NCBI RefSeq assembly: GCF_029953305.1 | Contig: NZ_JASBAN010000001.1 | Span: forward strand, 2,101,001 to 2,165,000 | Reading direction: 5' to 3' | From: Commensalibacter nepenthis | GTDB lineage: Bacteria > Pseudomonadota > Alphaproteobacteria > Acetobacterales > Acetobacteraceae | DNA length: 64,000 nucleotides | Shown here: positions 27,371 to 36,134 of the stretch, piece by piece | How positions within the stretch are numbered: the first letter of the stretch is position 1 | How the letters are laid out: every line of letters starts with the position of its first letter | Position numbers and translations under genes: made by a program | Notes under the pieces: model-generated | Told to the model about the DNA's origin: nothing | Database searches by the model: none | Seen by the model: the letters and a program-made list of their open reading frames with translations, nothing else

Positions 27371-28143
27371 GGGGATTGTTCCGACGTTTTAGAAGGTTGC
27401 GAAGGAGAAGGGGAAGAGTTTTTATCATCATTTAAAATAAGGCGTCCAGGTCCTTTGAATTGGGCAATATTGGTATGCATATCTAAAAAATATGCTTGTG
27501 CATCCAATTGACCAAAAGGACCTTCGGCGTGTACCCAATCATTTGCCGTTATGACAGATTCTTTTAAAGCTACATCAGCAATATTACTGTACATAAACAA
27601 ACCATCGTCACGATATAACACAACATTATCGTATAAATTCAAATCTTGTTCATGTTGCATATAAATACCATTATTGGCTGTGACCATCAGCCAATCATTA
27701 TTTTGTAATAAAATATCTGCTTTTGGATAACTAAGGCGAATCATATTGCTATTGTTGGAATTTTGAATAACTTTGCTCGACGTAATCGTATAAGGGCGAT
27801 CAGAGGAATCAACACCGTGGAAAGTAGCCCCAACCATTGTTCCACTTTCGACCTTAATATGTGATAATTCGTTCACAACTGCTTTATTCGTATTGATGAA
27901 ACGATCAATTTCTGGCCATATGGCAATCGATCCCAACAACAGCAAAGCAAGTGCTGGCAGCACCCATTTAGTCCACTTAATAAGCCTCTTTCTTCGCAGA
28001 ATGTCCTTTTCATTTGGCACTTGTCGTCTTGTGATCGCCGTGTTCGCACGTTGTTTCAAGTATTTTTGCTTGTCTTGAAAGTCAGTTCTTTCAATATGTG
28101 CGGATGGATTAGGATTGGATTGATCTTGTTTCTTTTCGGTCAT
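27367..28143 (-). CDS. lptC: LPS export protein LptC
   Basis: LptC is a bitopic inner-membrane protein passing LPS from LptBFG to LptA. After a polar cytoplasmic N-terminus of about 65 residues there is one membrane helix (WVLPALALLLLGSIAIW), then a periplasmic jellyroll (ATFHGVDSSDRPYTITSSKV, YMQHEQDLNLYDNVVLYRDDGLFMYSNIADV). The start is ATG 28143, which overlaps the kdsD stop as ATGA. An in-frame codon at 28221 would lie well inside kdsD. The 4-base overlap with lptA at the other end makes a three-gene coupled chain. The length is 258 residues. Confidence 0.87.
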   Translation of the reverse strand: MTEKKQDQSNPNPSAHIERTDFQDKQKYLKQRANTAITRRQVPNEKDILRRKRLIKWTKWVLPALALLLLGSIAIWPEIDRFINTNKAVVNELSHIKVESGTMVGATFHGVDSSDRPYTITSSKVIQNSNNSNMIRLSYPKADILLQNNDWLMVTANNGIYMQHEQDLNLYDNVVLYRDDGLFMYSNIADVALKESVITANDWVHAEGPFGQLDAQAYFLDMHTNIAQFKGPGRLILNDDKNSSPSPSQPSKTSEQSP

Positions 28144-29132
28144 GCTATTCCTGCACGTAAAAGATCGTGAATATGTAAGACACCAGTAGGTTGTTGCTGA
28201 TGATTGGTAACAAATAAACAAGTTATGGGATGGTTATTATTATTCATTAATCTCAAAGCTTCTGCGGCTAACATATCCTCATGAACCGTCATTGGATTGG
28301 TATTCATGACATCTTGGGCGGTTAAGCTGCGGATGTCTTTGTCTAGTGTTCTGCGTAAATCACCATCTGTAATTAAACCCACTAATAATCTTTCTTTAGA
28401 GATAATACCAATACACCCTAATGCTTTTTTTGTCATTTCCATAATAGCCTCCAAAATAGGCATATCAGGTGATCCCAAAGGAATTTCTTGGTTTGTGTGC
28501 ATCAGGTCACGCACAGCTTTTAGCTTACTGCCTAAACGTCCTCCTGGATGATATACGCCAAAATCAGATGCTGTAAAATGACGTTTTTTTAAGAGTGTAA
28601 TTGCCAACGCATCCCCAAGGGCTAATTGCATGATTGTGCTCGTTGTGGGTGCTAATCCATAAGGGCATGCTTCTTTGGACTTTGGCAAAGCCATGGAAAT
28701 ATTCGCTGCTTTAGCAAGGGTAGATTGCGCATTAGTAGAGATTGCAATTAAGAAAATATCAAATCGTTTAGTGTGTGAGATGATGCTGGCAAGCTCCGCC
28801 GTTTCACCAGAGGCAGAAATTGCAATGACTACATCCCCAGGTTGGATCATTCCTAAATCACCATGGGCAGCCTCAGCAGGGTGTACGAAAAAAGAAGCCG
28901 TTCCAGTAGAGGCAAGGGTTGCTTGTATTTTTTTTGCAATATGTCCTGATTTTCCAATTCCTGTTAAGACAACTCGCCCTTGGAGTGTAGAAATTTTTTT
29001 AACTGTTTGATGAAAGGCTGTTGATAGAATTGTATTTTTTTCTAATGAATCAATAAGCTCTTGAATGCCTTGTTTTTCAATTAGCAAGGTTTCGCAAGCA
29101 CTAAGAATATCATCATTAGATGTAGGGATCAT
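28140..29132 (-). CDS. kdsD: Arabinose-5-phosphate isomerase (KdsD/KpsF)
   Basis: The enzyme interconverts ribulose-5-phosphate and arabinose-5-phosphate, the first step to Kdo for the LPS core. An N-terminal SIS domain (about residues 40-175; GRVVLTGIGKSGHIAKKI, FVHPAEAAHGDLGMI, SASGETAEL) is followed by two CBS domains (about 205-330). The 330-residue length is standard. It is coupled to lptC by a 4-base overlap. A separate kdsC phosphatase gene, often found between them, is absent here. Confidence 0.94.
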   Translation of the reverse strand: MIPTSNDDILSACETLLIEKQGIQELIDSLEKNTILSTAFHQTVKKISTLQGRVVLTGIGKSGHIAKKIQATLASTGTASFFVHPAEAAHGDLGMIQPGDVVIAISASGETAELASIISHTKRFDIFLIAISTNAQSTLAKAANISMALPKSKEACPYGLAPTTSTIMQLALGDALAITLLKKRHFTASDFGVYHPGGRLGSKLKAVRDLMHTNQEIPLGSPDMPILEAIMEMTKKALGCIGIISKERLLVGLITDGDLRRTLDKDIRSLTAQDVMNTNPMTVHEDMLAAEALRLMNNNNHPITCLFVTNHQQQPTGVLHIHDLLRAGIA

Positions 29133-29216
29133 TTATTTCTGTACTTAAAAAAACGAAAGGGTCAAATAATATGGATACTATATAAAACAGTTGTGAACTA
29201 CGATCAATTATATCTT

Positions 29217-29882
29217 TTAATAACTGCGATGCTGAAAGATATCAGGCTCTTCATACCCTAAAATATCTAAATCAGCACGGGTCGGTAGAAAAGAGAAGCA
29301 AGATTGCGCAAGTTCAAGACGATTTTCACGGATCAGAAGCTGTTCTAATGCATTCCATAGTTGGTGTAAATATAACACATCAGATGCAGCATAGACAAGT
29401 TGTTCTGGGGTCAGAGTCAACGCCCCCCAATCAGAGCTTTGTTGTTGTTTGCAAAGTTCAATTTTTAAAATATCACGACATAACGCAGCCAGACCATGTT
29501 TATCAGTAAATGTTCTGACCAGTTTTGCAGCTATTTTTGTACAAATGACGGAATGTAATTTAATATTTAAAGAATGTTGCAAAATACCCACATCAAATCT
29601 AGCAAAATGCATTATTTTAGTCACAGAAGGAGAGGTCAGAATTTTTACAAGGTTCGGACAAGCTGTAAATCCTGTGCCCCCTAAATATTCTGGAACAAAT
29701 TGTACCAGGTGCACTTGACCGTCCCCGCTAGAGAGTTGTACTAGGCATAAACGATCACGGTAATGATTCAAACCCATAGCTTCTGTATCAATAGCGACAA
29801 TTGATCCCAGATCCAGTGCATCTGGCAAATCATGCTGATAAAGATGAATATAGTCAGGGGTTGATGGTTCGCTTACAGCCAT
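29217..29882 (-). CDS. rnd: Ribonuclease D-like 3'-5' exonuclease
   Basis: This DEDD-superfamily exonuclease is likely involved in RNA 3'-end trimming. Motif I is VAIDTEAMGLNHYRDRLCLVQ, motif II lies in IMHFARFDVGIL, and motif III is in LTPEQLVYAASDVLYLHQL. The 221-residue form has only the nuclease domain and lacks the HRDC domains of E. coli RNase D, as usual in alphaproteobacteria. The start ATG 29882 is supported by GGAA seven bases upstream; a TTG at 29894 is the alternative. It leads the rnd-kdsD-lptC-lptA-lptB run. Confidence 0.88.
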   Translation of the reverse strand: MAVSEPSTPDYIHLYQHDLPDALDLGSIVAIDTEAMGLNHYRDRLCLVQLSSGDGQVHLVQFVPEYLGGTGFTACPNLVKILTSPSVTKIMHFARFDVGILQHSLNIKLHSVICTKIAAKLVRTFTDKHGLAALCRDILKIELCKQQQSSDWGALTLTPEQLVYAASDVLYLHQLWNALEQLLIRENRLELAQSCFSFLPTRADLDILGYEEPDIFQHRSY

Positions 29883-29976
29883 AAAAAATTCCAATGAAAT
29901 GATTAAACGTGTCTATTATATAATACGTGTTGAATAAAATATAAATATTTTTTATACTTATTTTTTCCGCCAGACC

Positions 29977-30117
29977 TTAATTATGTGCGCAGATTGCACC
30001 GATTAGCAAAGAGAATGGGACACAGACTGCCATGACGGGGATGACCCATGGATTGTCGATTTTGATCTATTCGGCGTTACTTTCCCACCACCATTTCAGG
30101 ATTTTAAAGAAGTTCAT
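29977..30117 (-). pseudogene. Possible small membrane-protein gene interrupted by a TAG stop
   Basis: In the roughly 380-base gap between rnd and the CsaA-like gene, the minus strand reads MNFFKILKWWWESNAE, then TAG (30067-30069), then IKIDNPWVIPVMAVCVPFSL followed by LIGAICAHN and a TAA stop. The second part looks like a single membrane helix preceded by an amphipathic segment, and the frame is otherwise clean for 46 codons. I read this as a small membrane-protein gene broken by one nonsense change. It could also be chance or a shorter gene. I recognise no family. The rest of the gap shows no other gene. Confidence 0.4.
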
Positions 30118-30261
30118 AGTGTTTCTCTAACCCCCTTGTAATTCTGTAAAGGGCGTAGAGATCAATTCCTACATCTATAAGTTATTAAGTTACATTTTAC
30201 CTTTATTTCTATTTTAAATTTTTATAGGTTATATTTTTCTTTAACTCTTTTGTAAAAATTT

Positions 30262-30594
30262 ATGATGGTGACACTTTCCTCTTCTGTTTCCTTTGATATA
30301 CGTGCAGGCACGATTATCCATGCGGTTATAGTTTCCTTACCTGGACATTACATAGTAAAAATTAATTTTGGTTCAATCATTGGTATTCGTACATGTGTGT
30401 TACACACAGCACCACATATTTGTGCAGAATCCCTATTGGAACAACATGTATGTGCCATTATTAATTTTCCAGAATTTAAGAAGAATACCAAAACCCTAAA
30501 GACGATAATACTGTGCATGCCTGATACGCATGGGCATTATATCCCTATTCAACCCGATCATTGTATCCCTAACGGAGGTTCTTTATTTTCATGA
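30262..30594 (+). CDS. CsaA-like tRNA-binding-domain protein
   Basis: The 110-residue protein follows the CsaA/Trbp111 pattern of a single OB-fold. It has FDIRAGTIIHAV (CsaA: LDIRVGTI), VKINFGSIIGIRTC, LEQHVCAIINFPEF, then PDTHGHYIPIQPDHCIPNGG at the end. CsaA proteins bind tRNA or act as secretion-related chaperones in other bacteria; the role here is unknown. The sequence is divergent and Cys/His-rich compared with typical CsaA. Its stop overlaps the gpt start (ATGA), so the two are translationally coupled. Confidence 0.7.
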   Translation: MMVTLSSSVSFDIRAGTIIHAVIVSLPGHYIVKINFGSIIGIRTCVLHTAPHICAESLLEQHVCAIINFPEFKKNTKTLKTIILCMPDTHGHYIPIQPDHCIPNGGSLFS

Positions 30595-31061
30595 CAACAC
30601 ATTATATGACCATTTCATGGGATCAACTGCACCGAGATGCCCGCATTCTTTGTGAACGCCTCAGCCATAAACAATTCAAAGGTATTGTTGCGGTTACCAG
30701 AGGTGGAATGGTTCCTGCCGCGATTATTGCCAGGGAATTAGAATGTCGATTAATCGAAACCGTTTCTATTGTCAGCTATGACGAAGAAGAACAAGGTGAA
30801 CTGAAAATCATCAAACAACCCACTGTTGCAGGTGATGGTGAAGGATTCTTGATCGTGGATGATTTAGTTGATTCGGGGATTACTGCAAAAGCCATTCGCA
30901 AATTGTTACCCAAAGCACATTTTGTTTGTTTATATGCAAAACCCGCAGGAAAACCATGCACTGATGATTTTATCATGGAAGTTCAACAGGATACTTGGAT
31001 TTTATTTCCTTGGGATTCAGCCCCAGCCTTTGCCCCACCTTTGGTTAAAAATAAAAATTAA
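30591..31061 (+). CDS. gpt: Xanthine-guanine phosphoribosyltransferase
   Basis: Gpt salvages guanine, xanthine and, less well, hypoxanthine with PRPP. The 156-residue type I PRTase has the PRPP loop FLIVDDLVDSGITAKAI and the early IVAVTRGGMVPAAIIAREL. The E. coli-like C-terminus DTWILFPWDS is also present. It starts with ATG 30591 inside the stop of the CsaA-like gene. Identification is good. Confidence 0.92.
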   Translation: MTTHYMTISWDQLHRDARILCERLSHKQFKGIVAVTRGGMVPAAIIARELECRLIETVSIVSYDEEEQGELKIIKQPTVAGDGEGFLIVDDLVDSGITAKAIRKLLPKAHFVCLYAKPAGKPCTDDFIMEVQQDTWILFPWDSAPAFAPPLVKNKN

Positions 31062-31131
31062 TAAAAAATGAAAAATTTTTATAAAAAAGGACTTGCGTTC
31101 TTTATTAGAACCGTCTAATTAGATGTTCATT

Positions 31132-31209
31132 CGGGGTGTGGCGCAGCCTGGCTAGCGCGCTTGTTTTGGGTACAAGAGGCCCCCGGTTCGAATCCGGGCT
31201 CCCCGACCA
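31132..31209 (+). tRNA. tRNA-Pro (anticodon TGG)
   Basis: The acceptor stem CGGGGTG pairs with CTCCCCG (one T-T mismatch). The anticodon stem CTTGT/ACAAG encloses the loop TTTGGGT with TGG at positions 34-36. The T arm CCCGG-TTCGAAT-CCGGG is perfect, and CCA is encoded at 31207-31209. It stands alone between gpt and the NDUFS4-like gene. Confidence 0.95.
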
Positions 31210-31217
31210 TCAATAAA

Positions 31218-31240
31218 CTTTAACTTAAAAAAAGTTAAAG
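31218..31240 (+). other. Small hairpin after tRNA-Pro
   Basis: A perfect 9-bp stem (CTTTAACTT / AAGTTAAAG) has a five-A loop. It lies between tRNA-Pro and the ribosome binding site of the NDUFS4-like gene. There is no T-run, so it is more likely a processing or mRNA 5'-end structure than a terminator. Confidence 0.4.
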
Positions 31241-31264
31241 ATTCCTATAAACAAAGAGGATTAT

Positions 31265-31570
31265 ATGGCAAAGGCTCGTATTTACAGACGCGCCAAAAAG
31301 GCAACACAATCAGGACATGCTCATCATTTATGGGTTCTTGATTATGGACAATCCTCTTCTCGTTCTCATGATCCTGTGACAGGTTGGGTTGGAAGTAATG
31401 ATACTCAAGTTCAGGTGAGTATTTCTTTTCAAACTAAAGAGCAAGCAATTGCTTATGCTGAACGTAAATCTATCGACTATGATGTTGAAGAGCCTGGGTC
31501 AACACGTTATACTGTGAAAAATTATGAAGACAATTTTCACAATAATCGTAAAATGAACTGGACACATTAA
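31265..31570 (+). CDS. NDUFS4-like complex I accessory protein (ETC_C1 domain)
   Basis: This 101-residue soluble protein matches the NDUFS4 family of alphaproteobacterial and mitochondrial complex I accessory subunits. It has ARIYRRAKKATQSGHA at the start, WVLDYGQSS, DPVTGWVGSNDTQ and the conserved FQTKEQAIAYAERKSIDYDV. It is a single short domain and has no zinc motif. AGAGGA precedes ATG 31265. It lies away from any nuo genes, between two tRNAs, as is usual for this family. Its presence implies an alphaproteobacterial-type NADH:ubiquinone oxidoreductase elsewhere in the genome, which is an inference. Confidence 0.88.
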   Translation: MAKARIYRRAKKATQSGHAHHLWVLDYGQSSSRSHDPVTGWVGSNDTQVQVSISFQTKEQAIAYAERKSIDYDVEEPGSTRYTVKNYEDNFHNNRKMNWTH

Positions 31571-31576
31571 TTATAA

Positions 31577-31653
31577 GCGCCCTTAGCTCAGCAGGATAGA
31601 GCAACAGCCTTCTAAGCTGTGGGCCGCTGGTTCGAATCCAGCAGGGCGCACCA
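31577..31653 (+). tRNA. tRNA-Arg (anticodon TCT)
   Basis: The acceptor stem GCGCCCT pairs with AGGGCGC, and the D arm is AGCTC...GAGC. The anticodon stem ACAGC/GCTGT encloses CTTCTAA with TCT. The T arm CGCTGG-TTCGAAT-CCAGC is present and CCA is encoded. It starts 6 bases after the NDUFS4-like stop codon. Confidence 0.95.
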
Positions 31654-31795
31654 TATATCTTGTTATTGGATTATCCTTAACTATTGAAATTCATCAATTC
31701 CTACCCAAGCAATATTATTTTAATTGAGATCACCAATCCTGTAGGAATATCACTACTTACAACATAATCATTTATTTGCAGCAGCGCCAAACATT

Positions 31796-32572
31796 TTATA
31801 AAAATTTAGATATTCGAGGCAAATCCCACTTTATTTTGTTTTGTTGGTAAACTTCTTTCGGAAACAGAACAAAAACTGGGTTATTATCTTTATTCAACCA
31901 GCCTAATATTTCCCTCATATTTTGCTCATCCATAGAAGTACACCCAGCAGTGGTTATGTTCTTCTGTGTGCGAAGATGCACGAAGATACAACTACCGGCT
32001 TTGGGAATGTTCTGCGGATTATAATTTAAAACAAACCCCAATTTATATAATTGATCCCCATCAAAATGAAGATCGCGCCGCATAGGTTCTGATGAATCCT
32101 TGACAGGATCAAAGGTTAGTTTTTGATGATTTACAATTTGATTATAGTAGACTGACTGGCTATTATCGATACAATAATCATCTTTTGTTAACGCTTTATA
32201 TGGATAGGAAAAATTGGGTTTAAGGGCATATCCAAAACTTTCTCCGATTTGGTAAAATCCAACGGGGCTACGCATATCCCCTTCTGTTTTAATCAATTTA
32301 TGATTAACTGATACGGGCATTCCTGCCCCCCATGCCACTCCATTTTTTCCTAACGACACGGTGAATGGATTTCCAACAGAAACCCAATGGTGATGTCGAT
32401 ATTGAAACCTAAACAACATACCATGATCGGCATCCCAATCCTCTGATAAAACCAAAATCATTTGTTGATTCTGTTTCCATATAATTTCCGAGTGATGATT
32501 ATCTTGTGCGGTGCAAGACAATAAAAAAATCACACTAGAAATGAAAGTCGATATTCGAATGAAAGAATTCAT
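31796..32572 (-). CDS. YkuD-family L,D-transpeptidase-like lipoprotein
   Basis: A lipoprotein-type signal is present (ISSVIFLLSC, lipid-anchored Cys20), so the protein should sit in the envelope. The C-terminal region carries a YkuD-like active site: GSCIFVHLR with His199 and TTAGCTSM with the candidate nucleophile Cys211, as in the SxGC branch of L,D-transpeptidases or carboxypeptidases. GDMRSPVGFYQIGESFGYA is also typical of the family. At 258 residues it could cross-link peptidoglycan, attach lipoproteins, or hydrolyse stem peptides; the sequence does not decide. It is divergent from galE and monocistronic. Confidence 0.82.
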   Translation of the reverse strand: MNSFIRISTFISSVIFLLSCTAQDNHHSEIIWKQNQQMILVLSEDWDADHGMLFRFQYRHHHWVSVGNPFTVSLGKNGVAWGAGMPVSVNHKLIKTEGDMRSPVGFYQIGESFGYALKPNFSYPYKALTKDDYCIDNSQSVYYNQIVNHQKLTFDPVKDSSEPMRRDLHFDGDQLYKLGFVLNYNPQNIPKAGSCIFVHLRTQKNITTAGCTSMDEQNMREILGWLNKDNNPVFVLFPKEVYQQNKIKWDLPRISKFL

Positions 32573-32715
32573 ATCAATACTATAATGCCAAAAGTTTCGT
32601 CAGATAAGCGTATACTATTTCATCTTTAAAAGAAGATGTTTCATTAATCTGGATTTAATTATATAGTTTCAAGTATTATTCAATTATCATTTCTTTTGTA
32701 AAAAGGTTTCTTATA

Positions 32716-33729
32716 ATGAAAATCTTAGTGACTGGTGGATGTGGCTATATTGGCAGCCATACCTGTGTTCAATTAATTAACCAAGGCTATGACCCCATTA
32801 TTATTGACAACCTTTGTAATAGCAAGGAAATGGTTTTAGATCGCATCCAAGAGATTACTGGAAAAAAACCAATATTTTATCAAGGGGACATCAGAGATAA
32901 ATCTTTGCTTCAACAAATCTTCAGTGAGCATAAAATTGACAGCGTCATTCATTTTGCCGGATTAAAAGCGGTTGGTGAATCAGTTCATAAACCCTTAGAA
33001 TATTATAATTGTAATGTATATGGCTCTCTGATTTTATTTGAAGCCATGCGTGAGGCGAATGTAAAAAAAATAATATTTAGCTCTTCTGCCACAGTTTATG
33101 GCACACAACCAATCGTTCCTTATGTTGAAACGATGGAGACTGGGGAGCCAACACAACCTTATGGTCGCAGCAAGCTGTTTATTGAAAAAATATTACAAGA
33201 TTTAATCGTGGCAGAGCCTGATTGGTCAATTACATTGCTAAGATATTTTAATCCTGTTGGAGCGCATTCTTCTGGATTGATGGGCGAAGACCCCCAAGGT
33301 ATCCCCAATAATTTGATGCCTTATATGACCCAAGTTGCCATTGGAAAAAGAGAATCTCTTGCAGTGTTTGGAGATGATTATGAAACCGCAGATGGAACCT
33401 GTGTTCGCGATTATATTCACGTCATGGATCTTGCCGATGGACATTTGGCAGCATTAAAATATAATCAAGACCATAAAGGTGTACATATATTTAACCTTGG
33501 TTCTGGTCATGGAAATAGTGTGTTAGAGGTCATTGCCGCCTTTGAAGATGTCTTTGGCAAAAAACTCGCTTGGCATTTCGCGCCACGTCGTGCTGGTGAT
33601 TTACCAGCTTATTGGGCAAATGCTGACAGAGCAAAAAAACTATTAGACTGGGAAACTAAACTCAGCCTTCATGATATGGTTAAGGATTCATGGAATTGGC
33701 AAAGTAAAAACCCTAAAGGGTTTGTTTAA
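32716..33729 (+). CDS. galE: UDP-glucose 4-epimerase
   Basis: GalE interconverts UDP-galactose and UDP-glucose. This extended SDR protein (337 residues) begins with the NAD motif GGCGYIG (residues 7-13) and has the catalytic Ser-Tyr-Lys set (SSSATVYG, then YGRSK near residue 149) and LRYFNPVGAH. It is first of galE-galT-galK, which are separated by 25 and 1 bases and so form an operon. No regulator gene or clear operator was seen in the 143-base divergent region. Confidence 0.96.
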   Translation: MKILVTGGCGYIGSHTCVQLINQGYDPIIIDNLCNSKEMVLDRIQEITGKKPIFYQGDIRDKSLLQQIFSEHKIDSVIHFAGLKAVGESVHKPLEYYNCNVYGSLILFEAMREANVKKIIFSSSATVYGTQPIVPYVETMETGEPTQPYGRSKLFIEKILQDLIVAEPDWSITLLRYFNPVGAHSSGLMGEDPQGIPNNLMPYMTQVAIGKRESLAVFGDDYETADGTCVRDYIHVMDLADGHLAALKYNQDHKGVHIFNLGSGHGNSVLEVIAAFEDVFGKKLAWHFAPRRAGDLPAYWANADRAKKLLDWETKLSLHDMVKDSWNWQSKNPKGFV

Positions 33730-33754
33730 TATCTTATAACTAAGGAGGATCCTC

Positions 33755-34795
33755 ATGTCTGGTTTTAATCCCGTCGATCACCCCCATCAACGTTATAATC
33801 CTTTAACAGATGAATGGGTTTTGGTGTCTCCTCACCGTGCGAAACGACCTTGGCAAGGCCAAACGGAGCCTCCTGTTCAAAAAGATACGATTCAACATGA
33901 CCCCAATTGTTATTTATGTGCAGGTAATAAACGGATAACAGGGGATATTAACCCTCATTATACATCAACATATGTATTTAATAATGATTTTGCAGCGTTG
34001 CTTCCTGAGACCCCTGCTTATCAACAAATTAATGACCCATTATTTAAAACAGAAGCTGTGCAAGGCACTTGTAAAGTCATTTGCTTTTCCCCAGATCACA
34101 GCAAAACCTTACCAGAACTGTCTATTTCCTCTATTCAAGACATTATTCAAACATGGATTGAACAGCTTAATGAACTCGGTCAACACTATAAATGGGTGCA
34201 ACTCTTTGAGAATAAGGGAGCCATGATGGGATGTTCCAATTCCCACCCCCATGGTCAAATTTGGAGCAGTAATTTTATTCCCAATGAAATTCGCAAAGAA
34301 GATTGCTGCCAAAAAAATCATTTTCAAAAACATCGTTCTGTACTCCTGATGGATTATGTGCATAAAGAATTGGATCAAAGAGAGCGTGTTGTTGTTGAAA
34401 CTGAACATTGGGTTGCTTTGGTGCCTTATTGGGCAATATGGCCTTTTGAAATTCTTTTATTACCTAAACAACTTATTCATCGATTGAATGAATTATCCTT
34501 AGAACAACAGGTCGATTTAGCCATTATTCTAAAATCCTTAACAATAAAATATGATAATTTATTTAATTGCTCTTTCCCATATTCAATGGGATGGCATGGC
34601 GCGCCATTTACAGAAAACTCAACTGAACATTGGCAACTTCATGCGCATTTCTATCCCCCGCTGCTTCGCTCGGCAACAACTAAAAAATTCTTGGTTGGTT
34701 ATGAAATGCTTGCTCAGGCGCAACGTGATATTACCCCAGAACAAGCCGCTGAGCGTTTGCGCGTATTAAGCAATATTCACTATAAAGAAGAATAA
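33755..34795 (+). CDS. galT: Galactose-1-phosphate uridylyltransferase
   Basis: GalT exchanges UMP between UDP-glucose and galactose-1-phosphate. It is 346 residues and lines up with the E. coli enzyme position by position. Metal ligands are Cys52, Cys55, His115 and His164, and the nucleophile is His166 in [28 protein letters not shown] at the start is shared with enterobacterial GalT. GGAGGA before ATG 33755 is a strong ribosome binding site. The close gammaproteobacterial likeness suggests the operon was acquired. Confidence 0.95.
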   Translation: MSGFNPVDHPHQRYNPLTDEWVLVSPHRAKRPWQGQTEPPVQKDTIQHDPNCYLCAGNKRITGDINPHYTSTYVFNNDFAALLPETPAYQQINDPLFKTEAVQGTCKVICFSPDHSKTLPELSISSIQDIIQTWIEQLNELGQHYKWVQLFENKGAMMGCSNSHPHGQIWSSNFIPNEIRKEDCCQKNHFQKHRSVLLMDYVHKELDQRERVVVETEHWVALVPYWAIWPFEILLLPKQLIHRLNELSLEQQVDLAIILKSLTIKYDNLFNCSFPYSMGWHGAPFTENSTEHWQLHAHFYPPLLRSATTKKFLVGYEMLAQAQRDITPEQAAERLRVLSNIHYKEE

Positions 34796-34796
34796 T

Positions 34797-35951
34797 ATGA
34801 TGCAACAAATGATTAAAGAAACACTCCTCCTCTTTGGTAAAAAATATGGCTATTCTGCGGAAATTTTAGTTCAAGCACCAGGTCGGGTTAATTTAATTGG
34901 TGAGCATACAGATTATAATGATGGTTTTGTTTTGCCTTGTGCAATCAATTATAATACGTTGGTTGCCAGCAGACCAAGAAGCGATTATCAAGTCAATGTG
35001 ATTGCTGTTGATTTCGATGGCAAAGACAATTTTGAACTGAACAAACCCATCACGCAATCAGAAAATAGCTGGGCAAATTATGTCCGAGGTGTTTTTAAAT
35101 ATATCCAAGAAATACATCCTGATTTTACAGGAATGGATTTAGTAATTCATGGGAATGTTCCCTTGGGGGCTGGCTTAAGCTCTTCTGCTGCATTAGAAAT
35201 CTCGATTGCAACAACAATTAAAACGCTCCATAACCTAGATATTGACCCAAAAGAACTTGCTAAGATTTGTCAAAAAGCAGAAAACCAGTTTGTTGGCATG
35301 AATTGTGGCATTATGGATCAATTTATTTCCACACTTGGTGAAAAAGATCATGCGTTATTAATTGATTGTCGCAATCTTGAAACTGTCTCTATTTCGATAC
35401 CAACGGATATATCCGTTGTTATCATCAATAGTAACGTCAAACATGGTTTAGTTGACAGCGAATATAATTTACGTCGTCAACAATGTGAAGAAGCAGCTAG
35501 CATTTTAAACGTAACAAAATTACGTGATGCTACGATTGAGTTGCTTGAACAGCATAAAACACAAATGAGTGATGTTATTTACCGTCGTGCAAAGCATATT
35601 ATTACTGAAAATGCGCGCACATTGGAAGCAGCCAGAGCATTAAGCGAAAATAACATTTCCAAAATGGGTGAACTTATGCAGGAAAGCCATCTTTCTATGA
35701 AAGATGATTTTGAAATTACTGCACCCGCTGTCGATTGTTTGGTTAATATTGTTAAATCTGTATTGGGTGATAAAGGCGGCGTTCGCATGACTGGTGGTGG
35801 CTTTGGCGGCTGTATCGTAGCCCTTGCCCCAAAAGAAATGGTTGATGAAATTCGTCAAACTGTTGAAAAGGAATATCAAAATCAAACAAACTTAAAAGAA
35901 AGTTTTTACCTTTGTCATGCTGTGAATGGTGCTGGCTCTGTTAATATATAA
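34797..35951 (+). CDS. galK: Galactokinase
   Basis: GalK phosphorylates galactose at C1 with ATP. This GHMP kinase (384 residues) has the galactokinase signature GRVNLIGEHTDY (residues 29-40), the ATP loop PLGAGLSSSAALE and the third motif GGVRMTGGGFGGCIVAL. It starts one base after galT. ATG 34797 is used here, but the second or fifth codon (also ATG) could serve. The set lacks an intact galM in the operon: a broken copy lies at 42395-42883 and an epimerase homologue at 50609. Confidence 0.95.
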   Translation: MMQQMIKETLLLFGKKYGYSAEILVQAPGRVNLIGEHTDYNDGFVLPCAINYNTLVASRPRSDYQVNVIAVDFDGKDNFELNKPITQSENSWANYVRGVFKYIQEIHPDFTGMDLVIHGNVPLGAGLSSSAALEISIATTIKTLHNLDIDPKELAKICQKAENQFVGMNCGIMDQFISTLGEKDHALLIDCRNLETVSISIPTDISVVIINSNVKHGLVDSEYNLRRQQCEEAASILNVTKLRDATIELLEQHKTQMSDVIYRRAKHIITENARTLEAARALSENNISKMGELMQESHLSMKDDFEITAPAVDCLVNIVKSVLGDKGGVRMTGGGFGGCIVALAPKEMVDEIRQTVEKEYQNQTNLKESFYLCHAVNGAGSVNI

Positions 35952-36040
35952 TTAAATGTTATATTGGTTGTAGGATAAATTATTCATTCTCCTGCAATAT
36001 CATTCAATAACTCATACATAAATATACTGTATCTAATCTT

Positions 36041-36095
36041 TGAATTATGATGGGATTCAATAATATTAATCATTATTAAATCCCATCATAATTCA
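36041..36095. terminator. Long hairpin between convergent galK and betT
   Basis: A perfect 17-bp inverted repeat (TGAATTATGATGGGATT / AATCCCATCATAATTCA) has a 21-base AT-rich loop. It lies between the ends of the converging galETK and betT genes. There is no long T-tract, so it may act as an mRNA-stabilising 3' structure or a weak bidirectional terminator. Confidence 0.55.
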
Positions 36096-36134
36096 CTTTA
36101 GTAATACTATATTGTAATATCTAAAGGGCAATAA

